DNA from: Natronosalvus amylolyticus
GTDB taxonomy: Archaea > Halobacteriota > Halobacteria > Halobacteriales > Natrialbaceae
DNA length: 64,000 nt
Direction: 5' to 3'
Assembly: GCF_024298845.1 (NCBI RefSeq)
Contig: NZ_CP101156.1
Location: forward strand, 2,480,001-2,544,000
Within the stretch, counting starts at the first letter, position 1. Every line of letters starts with the position of its first letter. A program made the position numbers and the translations under genes. This document shows positions 48,192 to 56,864 of this stretch, one piece after another. The notes beneath the pieces are model-generated. The model saw nothing but the letters and a program-made list of their open reading frames with translations, did not search any database and had not been told where the DNA came from.

Positions 48192-49784
48192 TTATTTGTC
48201 CGTCAGCAGGCGGCGCAGGATGTCACCGTAGGCGGGTCGGGTGATGAGTACGCCGATGAGCACCCCGAGGATGGTGATGATGGCGAACCCGCGCAGGTCG
48301 CCCAGGCTCAAGATGGCCAGCGGCGACATCGCGATGATGGTCGTGGCTGCGGCAGCCCCGATAATCCAGAACGCCTTCCGGAACCGGGATTCGAACACGC
48401 GTCTCGAGTTGACGTCACCCTCGTCTAACACCTCGTCGGCGATGATGATGAGGTCGTCCACCCCCGTTCCGACGACGGCGATAAATCCGGCGACGTGGGA
48501 GAGGTCCAGTGGCATCCGCAGGAGGGCGGCGATGCCGAGCAGGATGACAACCTCCGAGAGCGCCGTCACGATCATCGGGAGTGCAACCCGGCGGTCGCCA
48601 TACCGCAGGTAGACGACGCCGCTGACGGTGAGCACCGAGAGGATCCCGATCAGCAGCGAGTAGTTTTTGAACTGGTCGGCCAGCGCGGGGCTGACGGTGA
48701 GCGTCTGGGCCTCGTTGAAGTTCAACGGTGCGCGCAGTTCTCCGGCACGGAGGTTGACCGACAGCGCCTGGGCCTCCTGCTGGCTCGAGGTAATCATCTC
48801 GAAGTTCCCGCTGGCTGCCCACTCGCCGCGTTCCATATTGTTGGCCAGGCGCGGTGCGACGCTGTGTGCCTGAACGACTTCGCCGTCGACCACGGTGAGC
48901 AGACAGTAGTTTTGTCCTTCCTGTGATGGTTCGCCGTACGAACAGGACTGTGGGTTCTGGGTGAAGCCGTTCTCGACCATCATACGCTGGTACTCCTCTG
49001 CCGATCCGGGATTGACCGCGACTGGGACGTAGTGATAGTCTTGTTCGGGGTTGTACGAGGCAGTGCCGATCGTGCCGAAATCCGCCTGGACGAGCGCGGT
49101 TTCGTTCTGTTGTCCACCCTCGCCGTCGGGATAGTGCATTACGATTTCGACGACACCACGGTCCTCGAGCAGCGCCCGCAGTTCGTCGTCGGTCATGTCG
49201 GGTGCTTCCGTTACGATGTAAAACGTCCCATCCATCTCGGCCTGGGAGACGCGACTCCCGGAGAGGCCGGCCTCGTTGATACGGGACTGAATCGTCGTCT
49301 CGATGTCGTTTCGCGTGTCGCGGGTGACGCCCTGTCTGACGTCGTCCTCGGTGACGTCGAGGCCCGCTTCTTGCAGGGCCGCGGCGAACTCGCCTTCGGT
49401 GACGTTGTCGGTGAACACCTCCGCGCTCATCTGGCGACTCTCGTAATCGGTTCGGACGAGTGCGTCGCCCGTCTCGAGTTCGAGTTCGTCGGACATCGTC
49501 TGCTGGATCTCCGGGCCGCGTTGTTCGAACTCGTCGGGGTCATCGATATCGACCTCGATCTCTTCGACGGTCATGCCGACGACGGGGGCACTGATTTTGG
49601 TCCCGCCGTCGAGTCCGAGTCCGAACTCGAGGTTGTGGAGCGATTGATCTTCGGTTTCGTTCCCGATGTAGGTCTCACCGCCCATCACGCCGCCAGGGTA
49701 AAACAGGAACACCAGCGAGAGCGAGAGAAACAGGGTTAACAGCAGGACTCGCCAGTTCGATTTGGCGAACGCAATCGGCTTCAT
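48192..49784 (-). CDS. secD: Protein-export membrane protein SecD
   Basis: A 530-aa, six-TM protein that assists Sec-dependent export with SecF. N-terminal TM (RVLLLTLFLSLSLVFLFYPG), then the D1-type motif LEFGLGLDGGTKI, a large extracytoplasmic domain (70-330), and the C-terminal TM bundle with GFIAVVGTGVDDLIIIADEV and the family signature near it. The start ATG overlaps the secF stop by four bases (ATGA). Translation is therefore coupled, and the order secF-secD is the archaeal arrangement. Confidence 0.94.
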   Translation of the reverse strand: MKPIAFAKSNWRVLLLTLFLSLSLVFLFYPGGVMGGETYIGNETEDQSLHNLEFGLGLDGGTKISAPVVGMTVEEIEVDIDDPDEFEQRGPEIQQTMSDELELETGDALVRTDYESRQMSAEVFTDNVTEGEFAAALQEAGLDVTEDDVRQGVTRDTRNDIETTIQSRINEAGLSGSRVSQAEMDGTFYIVTEAPDMTDDELRALLEDRGVVEIVMHYPDGEGGQQNETALVQADFGTIGTASYNPEQDYHYVPVAVNPGSAEEYQRMMVENGFTQNPQSCSYGEPSQEGQNYCLLTVVDGEVVQAHSVAPRLANNMERGEWAASGNFEMITSSQQEAQALSVNLRAGELRAPLNFNEAQTLTVSPALADQFKNYSLLIGILSVLTVSGVVYLRYGDRRVALPMIVTALSEVVILLGIAALLRMPLDLSHVAGFIAVVGTGVDDLIIIADEVLDEGDVNSRRVFESRFRKAFWIIGAAAATTIIAMSPLAILSLGDLRGFAIITILGVLIGVLITRPAYGDILRRLLTDK

Positions 49785-50659
49785 CGTGCGATCCCCTCGA
49801 ATTTGTACCAGCGAAGCAGGCTGAAGTTCAACAGATAGGTGTTCATCAGGTCAGCCGCCAGGCCGACGAAGAGGATCAGCCCGATCGACATCAGGAGCTC
49901 GACGCCGAGTGCCCAGGCGGCGATGGCCATCACGAGCATCGCCGACATCGACGTGACGGTCATCGTTACACCAGTTCGGATTGCTCGGTGGGAACTTTCA
50001 TAGAAGTCACCACCGCGTCTCAGGATGTGGTTGTTGAGCAGGATATCGGAGTCGACTGAGTAACCGATAATCAAAAGCAAGCCAGCAACGGTACCGAGTG
50101 AGAGTGGAATGTTGGCGATGTTCATAAACGCGAGCGGGATGACGAGGTCCGAAAACGCCGAGGCCACGATTGCGACCGAGGGCACGAACGACCGAAAGAG
50201 AATGAAGGCGAGAATGCTCATGCCGACGAACGCCGCACCGAGGCCGAGCAGAGCCGTCTGTTGTGCTCCGGCCCCGAAGCTTGCAGACGTAGTCGCCGAG
50301 AGCTGGACCACTCCACGGTCTTCGGAGACTGGTTCGAGGTTTGCCTCGGCTTCATCTGACACGTCCGCGTCAGTGGGTGCGAACTGCACGATATACTGGT
50401 TGTCCGCGGCCTGAATCGCCTGCACCGACTCGGGCTCGACGCTGAACGCAGACTCGACCTCGCTTTCCGATGCCGTCGTTTCGATCGTCAACTCGGTTCC
50501 ACCGGCGAAATCCATCCCGAGCGCAACCGGCGAGCCATAGACCAGATAGCCGCCCGCCAGAATCAACAGCGCAAAGGCAAGGACTGCAAGCGGAACCGCC
50601 GCCAACTGGCGGTTCGTGTACCGGGTGTAATCGATCTCCGGTACCTCGAGTTTCCCCAT
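49781..50659 (-). CDS. secF: Protein-export membrane protein SecF
   Basis: A 292-aa protein with N-terminal TM (AVPLAVLAFALLILAGGYLV), the SecF signature GMDFAGGTELTIET, a soluble loop, and five C-terminal TM helices including LLIIGYSVDSDILLNN. ATG 50659 (MGKLEVPEIDY) is preferred over a GTG two codons earlier. First gene of the secFD operon. Confidence 0.94.
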   Translation of the reverse strand: MGKLEVPEIDYTRYTNRQLAAVPLAVLAFALLILAGGYLVYGSPVALGMDFAGGTELTIETTASESEVESAFSVEPESVQAIQAADNQYIVQFAPTDADVSDEAEANLEPVSEDRGVVQLSATTSASFGAGAQQTALLGLGAAFVGMSILAFILFRSFVPSVAIVASAFSDLVIPLAFMNIANIPLSLGTVAGLLLIIGYSVDSDILLNNHILRRGGDFYESSHRAIRTGVTMTVTSMSAMLVMAIAAWALGVELLMSIGLILFVGLAADLMNTYLLNFSLLRWYKFEGIAR

Positions 50660-50818
50660 ATACACCGGATGTGGGAGTCGTCGTAAGTAAGCCTTCTTAA
50701 TTTCTGTAGTTCGTCATCCAGAGAGGCCAACTTCGGCACACCCCGTCAGAGGTCCCCGACGGACGTGATGAATTCCCATCGCAGAAACCGCTTTTGCGCT
50801 CGAGCGCGTACCAACCGT

Positions 50819-51172
50819 ATGGCTCCAGAGACCCAGACGGATGCCGCTGGCGATGCCTCAGGTTCCGCAACACGCCTCGTGGTGTCGTACCCGGCCGACC
50901 TCTCGAACTGGGGACGGTTTCAGGTCGAAAAGCCCTCGTTTCAGGCCTATCTGCGCAAAACGCGAGATGCGGCCGAACCCGGAGACATCTGGGAGGAGTT
51001 CGTCGGCGTCGGCTGCTGTGGCAGCACACTCGACGTTCCCCTGCGCGTCGAATCACTCGAGGGTGGTGTGCACATCGGCGAGGAAACCGAAATCGAGTAC
51101 ACCGTTCGGGAGGCCTGTGGCCTCGAGGGAAGCTGGCGAGTGCAGAGCCAGGGCGGCCCCAGTCGTTCCTAA
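50819..51172 (+). CDS. Conserved haloarchaeal protein with GCCG motif
   Basis: A 117-aa acidic protein. The core has LVVSYPADLSNWGRFQVEKP, then DIWEEFVGVGCCGSTLDVPL and a third Cys in REACGLEGSW. The Cys-Cys plus distant Cys could bind metal. Divergent from secF and convergent with the glyoxalase-like gene. Function unknown. Confidence 0.7.
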   Translation: MAPETQTDAAGDASGSATRLVVSYPADLSNWGRFQVEKPSFQAYLRKTRDAAEPGDIWEEFVGVGCCGSTLDVPLRVESLEGGVHIGEETEIEYTVREACGLEGSWRVQSQGGPSRS

Positions 51173-51177
51173 GGAAC

Positions 51178-51585
51178 CTATCCTTCCGGTGGTGCCTGCA
51201 CGCAAAACCCGTTTCCCTCGGGGTCGCGCATAACCGTCCAGGTTTCAGTGTACGGGCCAGTGGTTTCGGTCTTGGTTTCCACAATCGATGCACCGAGTGC
51301 CGCGAGTCGCTCGACCTCTTTCTCACGGTCAGCAGCGTTGAGGTCGAGGTGGATCGGAATATGTTCGGGTGACGACCGGGGCATTTTTTTGAAAAACAGT
51401 CTGGGACCGTCCCCTTCCGGATCGACTGCTGCCGCGGCTGCGTTCGGATCGCCACCCGCATCCTCTATTGCCTCGAGAACCCCTGGTGGGGGCTCCTGTA
51501 ACTCGTAATCGATTGCTGCGATCCAAAACGCGGCGAGACCGTCGGGGTCCTCGCATGCAAATGTGATGTTGCCGATACGCGCCAT
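51178..51585 (-). CDS. VOC (glyoxalase/bleomycin-resistance fold) protein
   Basis: 135 aa from ATG 51585. Two beta-alpha-beta modules: RIGNITFACEDPDGLAAFW and, after PIHLDLNAADREKEVERLAA, the closing VMRDPEGNGFCVQ, which is the standard VOC ending. His in PIHLDL and the second-half acidic residues may bind a metal. Substrate unknown. An upstream in-frame extension to 51744 is rejected: its first residues come from a duplicated fragment of the PINA gene tail. Confidence 0.85.
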   Translation of the reverse strand: MARIGNITFACEDPDGLAAFWIAAIDYELQEPPPGVLEAIEDAGGDPNAAAAAVDPEGDGPRLFFKKMPRSSPEHIPIHLDLNAADREKEVERLAALGASIVETKTETTGPYTETWTVMRDPEGNGFCVQAPPEG

Positions 51586-51683
51586 GGAAGTAAGACGGTG
51601 TGCTACCCGATAACTGCTCACATTGGTTGACACCAGAGAATCGCTGGTAAAAATACACCATTTTCGCCCTGTTTCGAACACGG

Positions 51684-51753
51684 CCGTCACCGGCCGTTTC
51701 CGGTCGATTGCTGCCTCGAGGTCGGCAGTGATTTCCTCCCTCAAGGGACCTGT
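51684..51753 (-). pseudogene. Non-functional duplicated fragment of the PINA gene 3' end
   Basis: About 70 bp closely matching 51934-52004, the last codons of the PINA gene, in the same orientation and 250 bp downstream of it. Reading minus strand it still gives ADLEAAIDRKRPVT, as in the PINA C-terminus. The rest of 51586-51919 holds no gene. Confidence 0.8.
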
Positions 51754-51919
51754 CTCTCACTCACTGACCCCTTTTCCGCTCGGTTTCACTCACTTCCTTC
51801 AGGCCCCCAGCGCTCACATCGCGGGTTCCGACCGTAATATTTCACTCTGAACCGCGACGCTCACCGTTCAGAAAAATCCACTAAAACGCCACTCGCTGCT
51901 CCCTGCGGAAAGAAACGGC

Positions 51920-53791
51920 CTACGACGGCACGACCGTCACCGGCCGTTTCCGGTCGATGGCCGCCTCGAGGTCGTCTGCGATTGCGCTCCCTCGAGAGAC
52001 CTGTATTTCGCCGCCGCGACTCACCGTCGCGGTAAAGAGGTACTCGCCGCCGGCTTGCACTTCGACCGTCTCACCCTGATTGCCGTCGACGGGGATGATG
52101 ATGTGTCTCGAGGTGATTTCCGGGGTGACGATCTGGCCCTGTGGCTCGGTCGACCGCTGGCCCTGCTGTGCCTGACTCGCCCCACCGTTTCCACTCGAGC
52201 CGTGATGTGGGTTCTCGTCGTGGGTCCGGACGTCGATATCGATACCCAGTCGGTTTTCGACGTCGGTGATTCGGCCGCCACCTTTGCCGATGACCGTCGA
52301 GATATCGGATTCGTCGACGTAGACGACAGCACGGTCCTGACTTTTGAGCTGGACGTCCACGTAGCCGCGGGCGATTGCTCGAATCTCGCGTTCGATCTCG
52401 GCTTTGGCGATCCGATCGACGCCGCTTTCTTTCTCCTCGACGCCGTCCTCGAGCGGGACGGTGACGACCTGCCGGTTGAAGGTGTAGATTTCGTAGGCGG
52501 GTTTGCCGGTCTGGAAGTCCGTGATGAGGATGACGGGGCGAGCCAGGTCCTCTTCGGTGAGTCCGGCGGGCACTTTGACCTCGGTTTTCACGTCGTAGAC
52601 GGTCGAAATCTCGCCGGCGTCGACGTAGACGACGGTGTCGACGACCTGTGGAATCATCCCCAGTTCGACGCGACCAACGAGTCGCTGGAGGGCGTCTATC
52701 GGACGGGTGGCGTGGACGACGCCGATCATCCCGACGCCGGCCAGTCGCATGTCGGCGAACACCTCGAAGTCGTCGGTCTTTCTGACTTCGTCGTAGATGG
52801 TGTAGTCCGGGCGCACCATCAACAACGCGTCGGCGGTCTTTTCCATCTTGCCGCCGAGTTCGGTGTACTGGGTGATCTCCGGACCGACCTGCAGGTCTCG
52901 CGGTTTCTCCATCGTCTTCACCGCGTAATCGTTGTCGTTCAGGAAGCGGGCGACCGACTGGGCAAAGGTCGATTTGCCGGCCCCCGGTGCACCCGAAATC
53001 AGGACGCCGCGCTGGTGCTCGAGCAGTCGCCCTTTCAACTCGTCGGCGTGCTCGTAGTCGTCGATATCGGTCTGGACGATCGGCCGAACCGCCGTGATCT
53101 CGATGCCGTCCGAAAACGGAGGGCGGGCGATGGCGATACGGTAATCGCGGAACTGGACGATTTTCATGCCCGGTTCGGAGAGTTCGATGAAGCCGCCGGT
53201 CGCCTCGCGAGCCCCGTCGACGATCTCGCGGGCGTACTCGTCCATCGTCGCCTCGTCCAGTGGTTCGTCGGCGACGGCCTCGTAGTGCATCTCGCCGATC
53301 GCCCCGCGTTTGGCCTTCGGCAGGGTGTCCGTCTTCAGGTGGACGCTCATCGTCTGGTCGTCGAAGTACTCCTCGATAGCGAGGGTGCCGACGCGGCGAA
53401 CCTCCGGCGAGAGGTAGTCCGTCTCGAGTCCCTTCGCCTGAGCCACTTCGGCCTGGACGATGTCGCTCGTGACGAACGTCGCTTCGAGGTCCTCTGCGAT
53501 GTCGCGAATAACGGCGTCGATTTCTCCCTCGGCGGCGTGGCCACGCTCGATGGCGGATGGGCGCTCGCCGACGTACTCGAGTTCGATGATACCTTCGTCG
53601 GCGAGTTCGGCCAGGCGTTTGAGTTCGCCCAGGCCGTCCCAGCCGCTGTCGAGGCCGTCGTTGGCCTGTGCCTCGAGTTCGGCGACGACGGCTTCGGGGA
53701 CCGACACGGTCGCGCCGTGGAACTGCCCGTCGTCGATCGAAGCCGATACCCGGCCGTCGATGACGACGCTCGTATCCGGTACGACGTTCAT
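51920..53791 (-). CDS. PINA-type ATPase (PIN domain, VirB11-like ATPase, KH-like domain)
   Basis: A 623-aa hexameric-type ATPase. An N-terminal PIN domain (residues 1-130) has the acidic residues of VVPDTSVVIDG and EGEIDAVIRD with FVTSD. The ATPase core has Walker A SGAPGAGKST (near 273-282), Walker B-like ADALLMVRPDYTIYDE, and the His-box GVVHATRP. A KH-like domain (VYVDESDISTVIGKGGGRIT, near 505) and a TRAM-like tail follow. In Sulfolobus this family (PINA) promotes Holliday-junction migration and interacts with Hjc, whose gene is at 20.7 kb. A Gln/Gly/Ser-rich insert interrupts the tail (about 540-570). Confidence 0.9.
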   Translation of the reverse strand: MNVVPDTSVVIDGRVSASIDDGQFHGATVSVPEAVVAELEAQANDGLDSGWDGLGELKRLAELADEGIIELEYVGERPSAIERGHAAEGEIDAVIRDIAEDLEATFVTSDIVQAEVAQAKGLETDYLSPEVRRVGTLAIEEYFDDQTMSVHLKTDTLPKAKRGAIGEMHYEAVADEPLDEATMDEYAREIVDGAREATGGFIELSEPGMKIVQFRDYRIAIARPPFSDGIEITAVRPIVQTDIDDYEHADELKGRLLEHQRGVLISGAPGAGKSTFAQSVARFLNDNDYAVKTMEKPRDLQVGPEITQYTELGGKMEKTADALLMVRPDYTIYDEVRKTDDFEVFADMRLAGVGMIGVVHATRPIDALQRLVGRVELGMIPQVVDTVVYVDAGEISTVYDVKTEVKVPAGLTEEDLARPVILITDFQTGKPAYEIYTFNRQVVTVPLEDGVEEKESGVDRIAKAEIEREIRAIARGYVDVQLKSQDRAVVYVDESDISTVIGKGGGRITDVENRLGIDIDVRTHDENPHHGSSGNGGASQAQQGQRSTEPQGQIVTPEITSRHIIIPVDGNQGETVEVQAGGEYLFTATVSRGGEIQVSRGSAIADDLEAAIDRKRPVTVVPS

Positions 53792-53932
53792 GGGCGTCGC
53801 TTGGGTACCTGCAGGTATAAGGCTGCGGGACCGGTGTGGCTCGTGTTATCGCCGTTCCCTTGCGGTGATTCTACGATAGTGGGAATAACCGATGGGTGCT
53901 TATTTTCAAATTCGACTACCTCGAGACACGAT

Positions 53933-55561
53933 ATGAATCCGGAGACGCAGTTCGGGCGTGGAAAACTCAATACGCTCGTCGACACCGACGACCTGGTCGA
54001 CCGAATCGGCCTCGATAACGAGGAAATCGCCTGGCGAAAATCGTTCATCGGCTTCGATAGTGAGGACGAACGCCGACTGCAGGACCTCGAATCACTGCTC
54101 CAGCGCAACCGTGAGACGATCGCCGACGACTTCTACGACAATTTGCTCGCCCACGAGCAGACGATGGACGTCATCGACCGCTCGCCGAAAGGCGTCGACG
54201 CGCTGAAGATGACCCAGCAGGCGTATCTGGTTTCGCTCGCTGATGGTGAATACGACGAGGCGTATTTCAAAAACCGCGCCCGAATCGGGAAACTGCACGA
54301 ACTGCTCGAGATGCCGCTGAAACACTACGTGGGCCAGTACGGCGTCTACTACGACCTGTTGTTCGACGAGGTCAACGACCGGGTACAGGAACAGGTCATC
54401 GACGCCATCGAAACCTGGGCCGACGAGCAAGAAGCCGACGGGGGCAGTTTTGGCCGGTTCGTCGAAGCGTTCGGATTCGGTGAGACGGGAGACGAGGACG
54501 GCCTCGAGGAGTCGTTCGAGCGGGTCGTCCGTGAGGCTATCGACGACGGAATGGCCGACGTCCTCGCGTTGCTCAAAATCATCAATCTCGATTTGCAGGT
54601 CGCGACCGACACGTACGTCGACTCCTACGCTCAGCGCCTCGAAGAGCAGATCGAGCGCCGCAAACGGCTTGCTGCGGCCGTCGAAGCCGACGTTCAGACG
54701 CCGATCGACGAACTCCAGACGACGAGCGAGGCTGTCGCCGATCAGGCTGTCCAGATCACCGAACTGACCGACACCCAGCAGGGGAACCTGGAGACCGCGG
54801 CCGAAGAAATCACTGACGTGAGTGCTGCCGTCGAAGAAATCGCGGCCACCGCAGACGAGGTTCGAAAACAGAGCGTGCAAACCGAAGCACGCGTCGAACG
54901 GGCCCGAGAATCGGCGGACGATGCGAGCGACGCCCTCGAAACCATCGAGACGGCGACCGAAAGCGTTGCCACGGCTGCCAGCACGCTCGAACAACGGGTC
55001 GAAGAGATCGATTCTATCGTCCGACGCATCGATTCGCTCGCCGAACGCACGTCGATGCTCGCGACCAATGCCGGGGTCGAGGCTCGTCGAAGCGGGAGCG
55101 GGAGTGGTGCGATGGAAGTCATCGCCGAAGAGGTGTCGTCGTTTGCCCGGCAGTCACGACGCGATCTCGAGGCCATCGAAGCGAGTCTCGAGGATATCCG
55201 TGAACAGACCGAGCGAACGCTCGAGACGACCGACGAGACCGTCGGGGCGGTCGACCGTGGTACGACGCAGGTCCGTGACACCGTAACGCAGCTCGAGGGT
55301 ATACACGACTCGGCCAGGGGAACGGTTGCCGGGATGGACGACGTGGCCGTGGCGACGAACCAGCAGGCGACGAACGTCGAACGGGCGGCGGATACCGTGA
55401 GCGAGGCAGCCGAGGCAGCCGATCAAATCGCCGACTCGGCGAGTTCGGTGGCTGCTGCAACCGAAGAACAGACCGCGAGCGTCGGCGAAATCTCGGCAGC
55501 CGTCGACCGACTCGTTACCGAGGAGGAAACGGACCAGCCCTCCATGTCCGATCGACACTGA
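53933..55561 (+). CDS. Globin-coupled soluble transducer (HemAT-like)
   Basis: A 542-aa cytoplasmic protein. Residues 30-190 are a protoglobin/HemAT sensor with the proximal-His segment IGKLHELLEMPLKHYVGQYG. After a linker, a long MCP coiled coil (260-535) follows. The signalling tip reads IDSLAERTSMLATNAGVEAR then SGSGSGAMEVIAEEV, differing from the usual QTNLLALNAAIEAARAGE-GFAVVAxEV. No TM segments or HAMP. ATG 53933 begins the globin; upstream in-frame codons are antisense to PINA. It would sense O2 or CO. No che genes are nearby. Confidence 0.88.
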   Translation: MNPETQFGRGKLNTLVDTDDLVDRIGLDNEEIAWRKSFIGFDSEDERRLQDLESLLQRNRETIADDFYDNLLAHEQTMDVIDRSPKGVDALKMTQQAYLVSLADGEYDEAYFKNRARIGKLHELLEMPLKHYVGQYGVYYDLLFDEVNDRVQEQVIDAIETWADEQEADGGSFGRFVEAFGFGETGDEDGLEESFERVVREAIDDGMADVLALLKIINLDLQVATDTYVDSYAQRLEEQIERRKRLAAAVEADVQTPIDELQTTSEAVADQAVQITELTDTQQGNLETAAEEITDVSAAVEEIAATADEVRKQSVQTEARVERARESADDASDALETIETATESVATAASTLEQRVEEIDSIVRRIDSLAERTSMLATNAGVEARRSGSGSGAMEVIAEEVSSFARQSRRDLEAIEASLEDIREQTERTLETTDETVGAVDRGTTQVRDTVTQLEGIHDSARGTVAGMDDVAVATNQQATNVERAADTVSEAAEAADQIADSASSVAAATEEQTASVGEISAAVDRLVTEEETDQPSMSDRH

Positions 55562-55730
55562 TTGGGAGTATCGGAGGAGTGCATCGTTTTCCGCCTGCAG
55601 TGTGTTTTCACGCCTGAAAGCGTAGGCAAACGCGATCGCGTTCCCTCGAGGAACGGAAGCTGCCGGTCGTTCTTATCGGACGGGAGGGGGCAATCGGATT
55701 TAACTGCTCTCGGTCCGAAATCGGGTACAG

Positions 55731-56834
55731 ATGGACGATACCGGATTCTCCGAGGGCGACGAACTCACCATCCTCTCGAGGGAGGAACTCGCCGAACGCG
55801 TCCGTCAGCGGACGGCCGACCTCGAGAACGTGATGAACACGATGGTCGACGTCCTCCTCAAAATCGGGCCTGATGGTCGGATTCTGCTGGCCAATGCGGC
55901 CGTTTCCGACGTGCTCGGCTACGAACCCGCATCGCTCGAGGGACAGCCGATCGATTACATTCTCGCAAGCGAGGGAGTCGACGGCGCGGGACCGAACGGT
56001 GGCGGACTCGTCGAGCAGTTGCTCGCCCACGGGCGGGTGACAGAGTTCGAGACGGTTCTCGAGACAGCTTCGGGTGAGCCGGTCCGGACGAGTTTATCAG
56101 CGTCAGTCCTCCAGAGTGACGATGGCGCGATCGACGGCATCGTCTGTGTCGCAACGGACATCTCACAACGAACCGAGGCCGAAGAGCGTGCGGCGTTCCT
56201 TCACTCGCTGTTGCGCCACGACCTCGGAAACAAACTCACCGTGACCGACGGCTATCTCGAGTTACTCGGCGAGACGTCGCTGACCGACCAGCAGCGTGAG
56301 TACCTCTCGTATGCGACCGGGGGTGTGGACGAAGCCATCGACCTGGTGCGGAAGGTTCGGACGCTCAACCGAGTGGAAGCCGAGGAGGCGGTCGAGCCGA
56401 TCGATCTCGAGGGGGTCCTCAGCGAGAGCGTCAATCGTCACGTCGACCTGGCTGAAAAACACGACATTGCCGTCACCGTCGACGTCGCCCCCAACTGTCG
56501 GATCCGTGGTGGTGCGCTCCTGCCGGAACTGTTCTCGAATTTACTCGAGAACGCGCTGGTCCATTCGGACGGCTCGCAGGTTCGACTTGGGACCGACGAG
56601 GACGCCGGGGAAGGATGGGTCGACGTCACTGTTGACGACGACGGGGTCGGCATCGATTCAGCGGTCAAAGAGACGATCCTCGAGCGTGGTGAAACTGCGG
56701 GTGAGGCGGCTGGGACCGGTCTCGGCACCTACCTCGCGACACGGATTGCGGACACGTACGGCGGTGAAATCGCCGTCGAATCCTCTCCACTTGGTGGGGC
56801 TCGGTTCCGGGTCAGCCTCGAGTCGGCGACGTAG
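55731..56834 (+). CDS. PAS-domain sensor histidine kinase
   Basis: A 367-aa cytoplasmic kinase. A short coiled coil (EELAERVRQRTADLENVMNT) leads to a PAS domain (40-155; GPDGRILLANAAVSDVLGYE). The H-box is FLHSLLRHDLGNKL with the phospho-His near 163. The HATPase domain has N box LFSNLLENALVHSD, G1 VDDDGVGID and G2 GTGLGTYLATRI. No receiver partner is adjacent; it follows the HemAT-like transducer by 169 bp on the same strand. Confidence 0.9.
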   Translation: MDDTGFSEGDELTILSREELAERVRQRTADLENVMNTMVDVLLKIGPDGRILLANAAVSDVLGYEPASLEGQPIDYILASEGVDGAGPNGGGLVEQLLAHGRVTEFETVLETASGEPVRTSLSASVLQSDDGAIDGIVCVATDISQRTEAEERAAFLHSLLRHDLGNKLTVTDGYLELLGETSLTDQQREYLSYATGGVDEAIDLVRKVRTLNRVEAEEAVEPIDLEGVLSESVNRHVDLAEKHDIAVTVDVAPNCRIRGGALLPELFSNLLENALVHSDGSQVRLGTDEDAGEGWVDVTVDDDGVGIDSAVKETILERGETAGEAAGTGLGTYLATRIADTYGGEIAVESSPLGGARFRVSLESAT

Positions 56835-56864
56835 CCGCCGCCGGAGCGGCCGTTGCCCGATCGG

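Noticed and set aside
52055-53932. Long in-frame extension upstream of the HemAT-like gene
   Set aside because: It is antisense to the well-supported PINA gene and lacks any domain; the globin starts at 53933.
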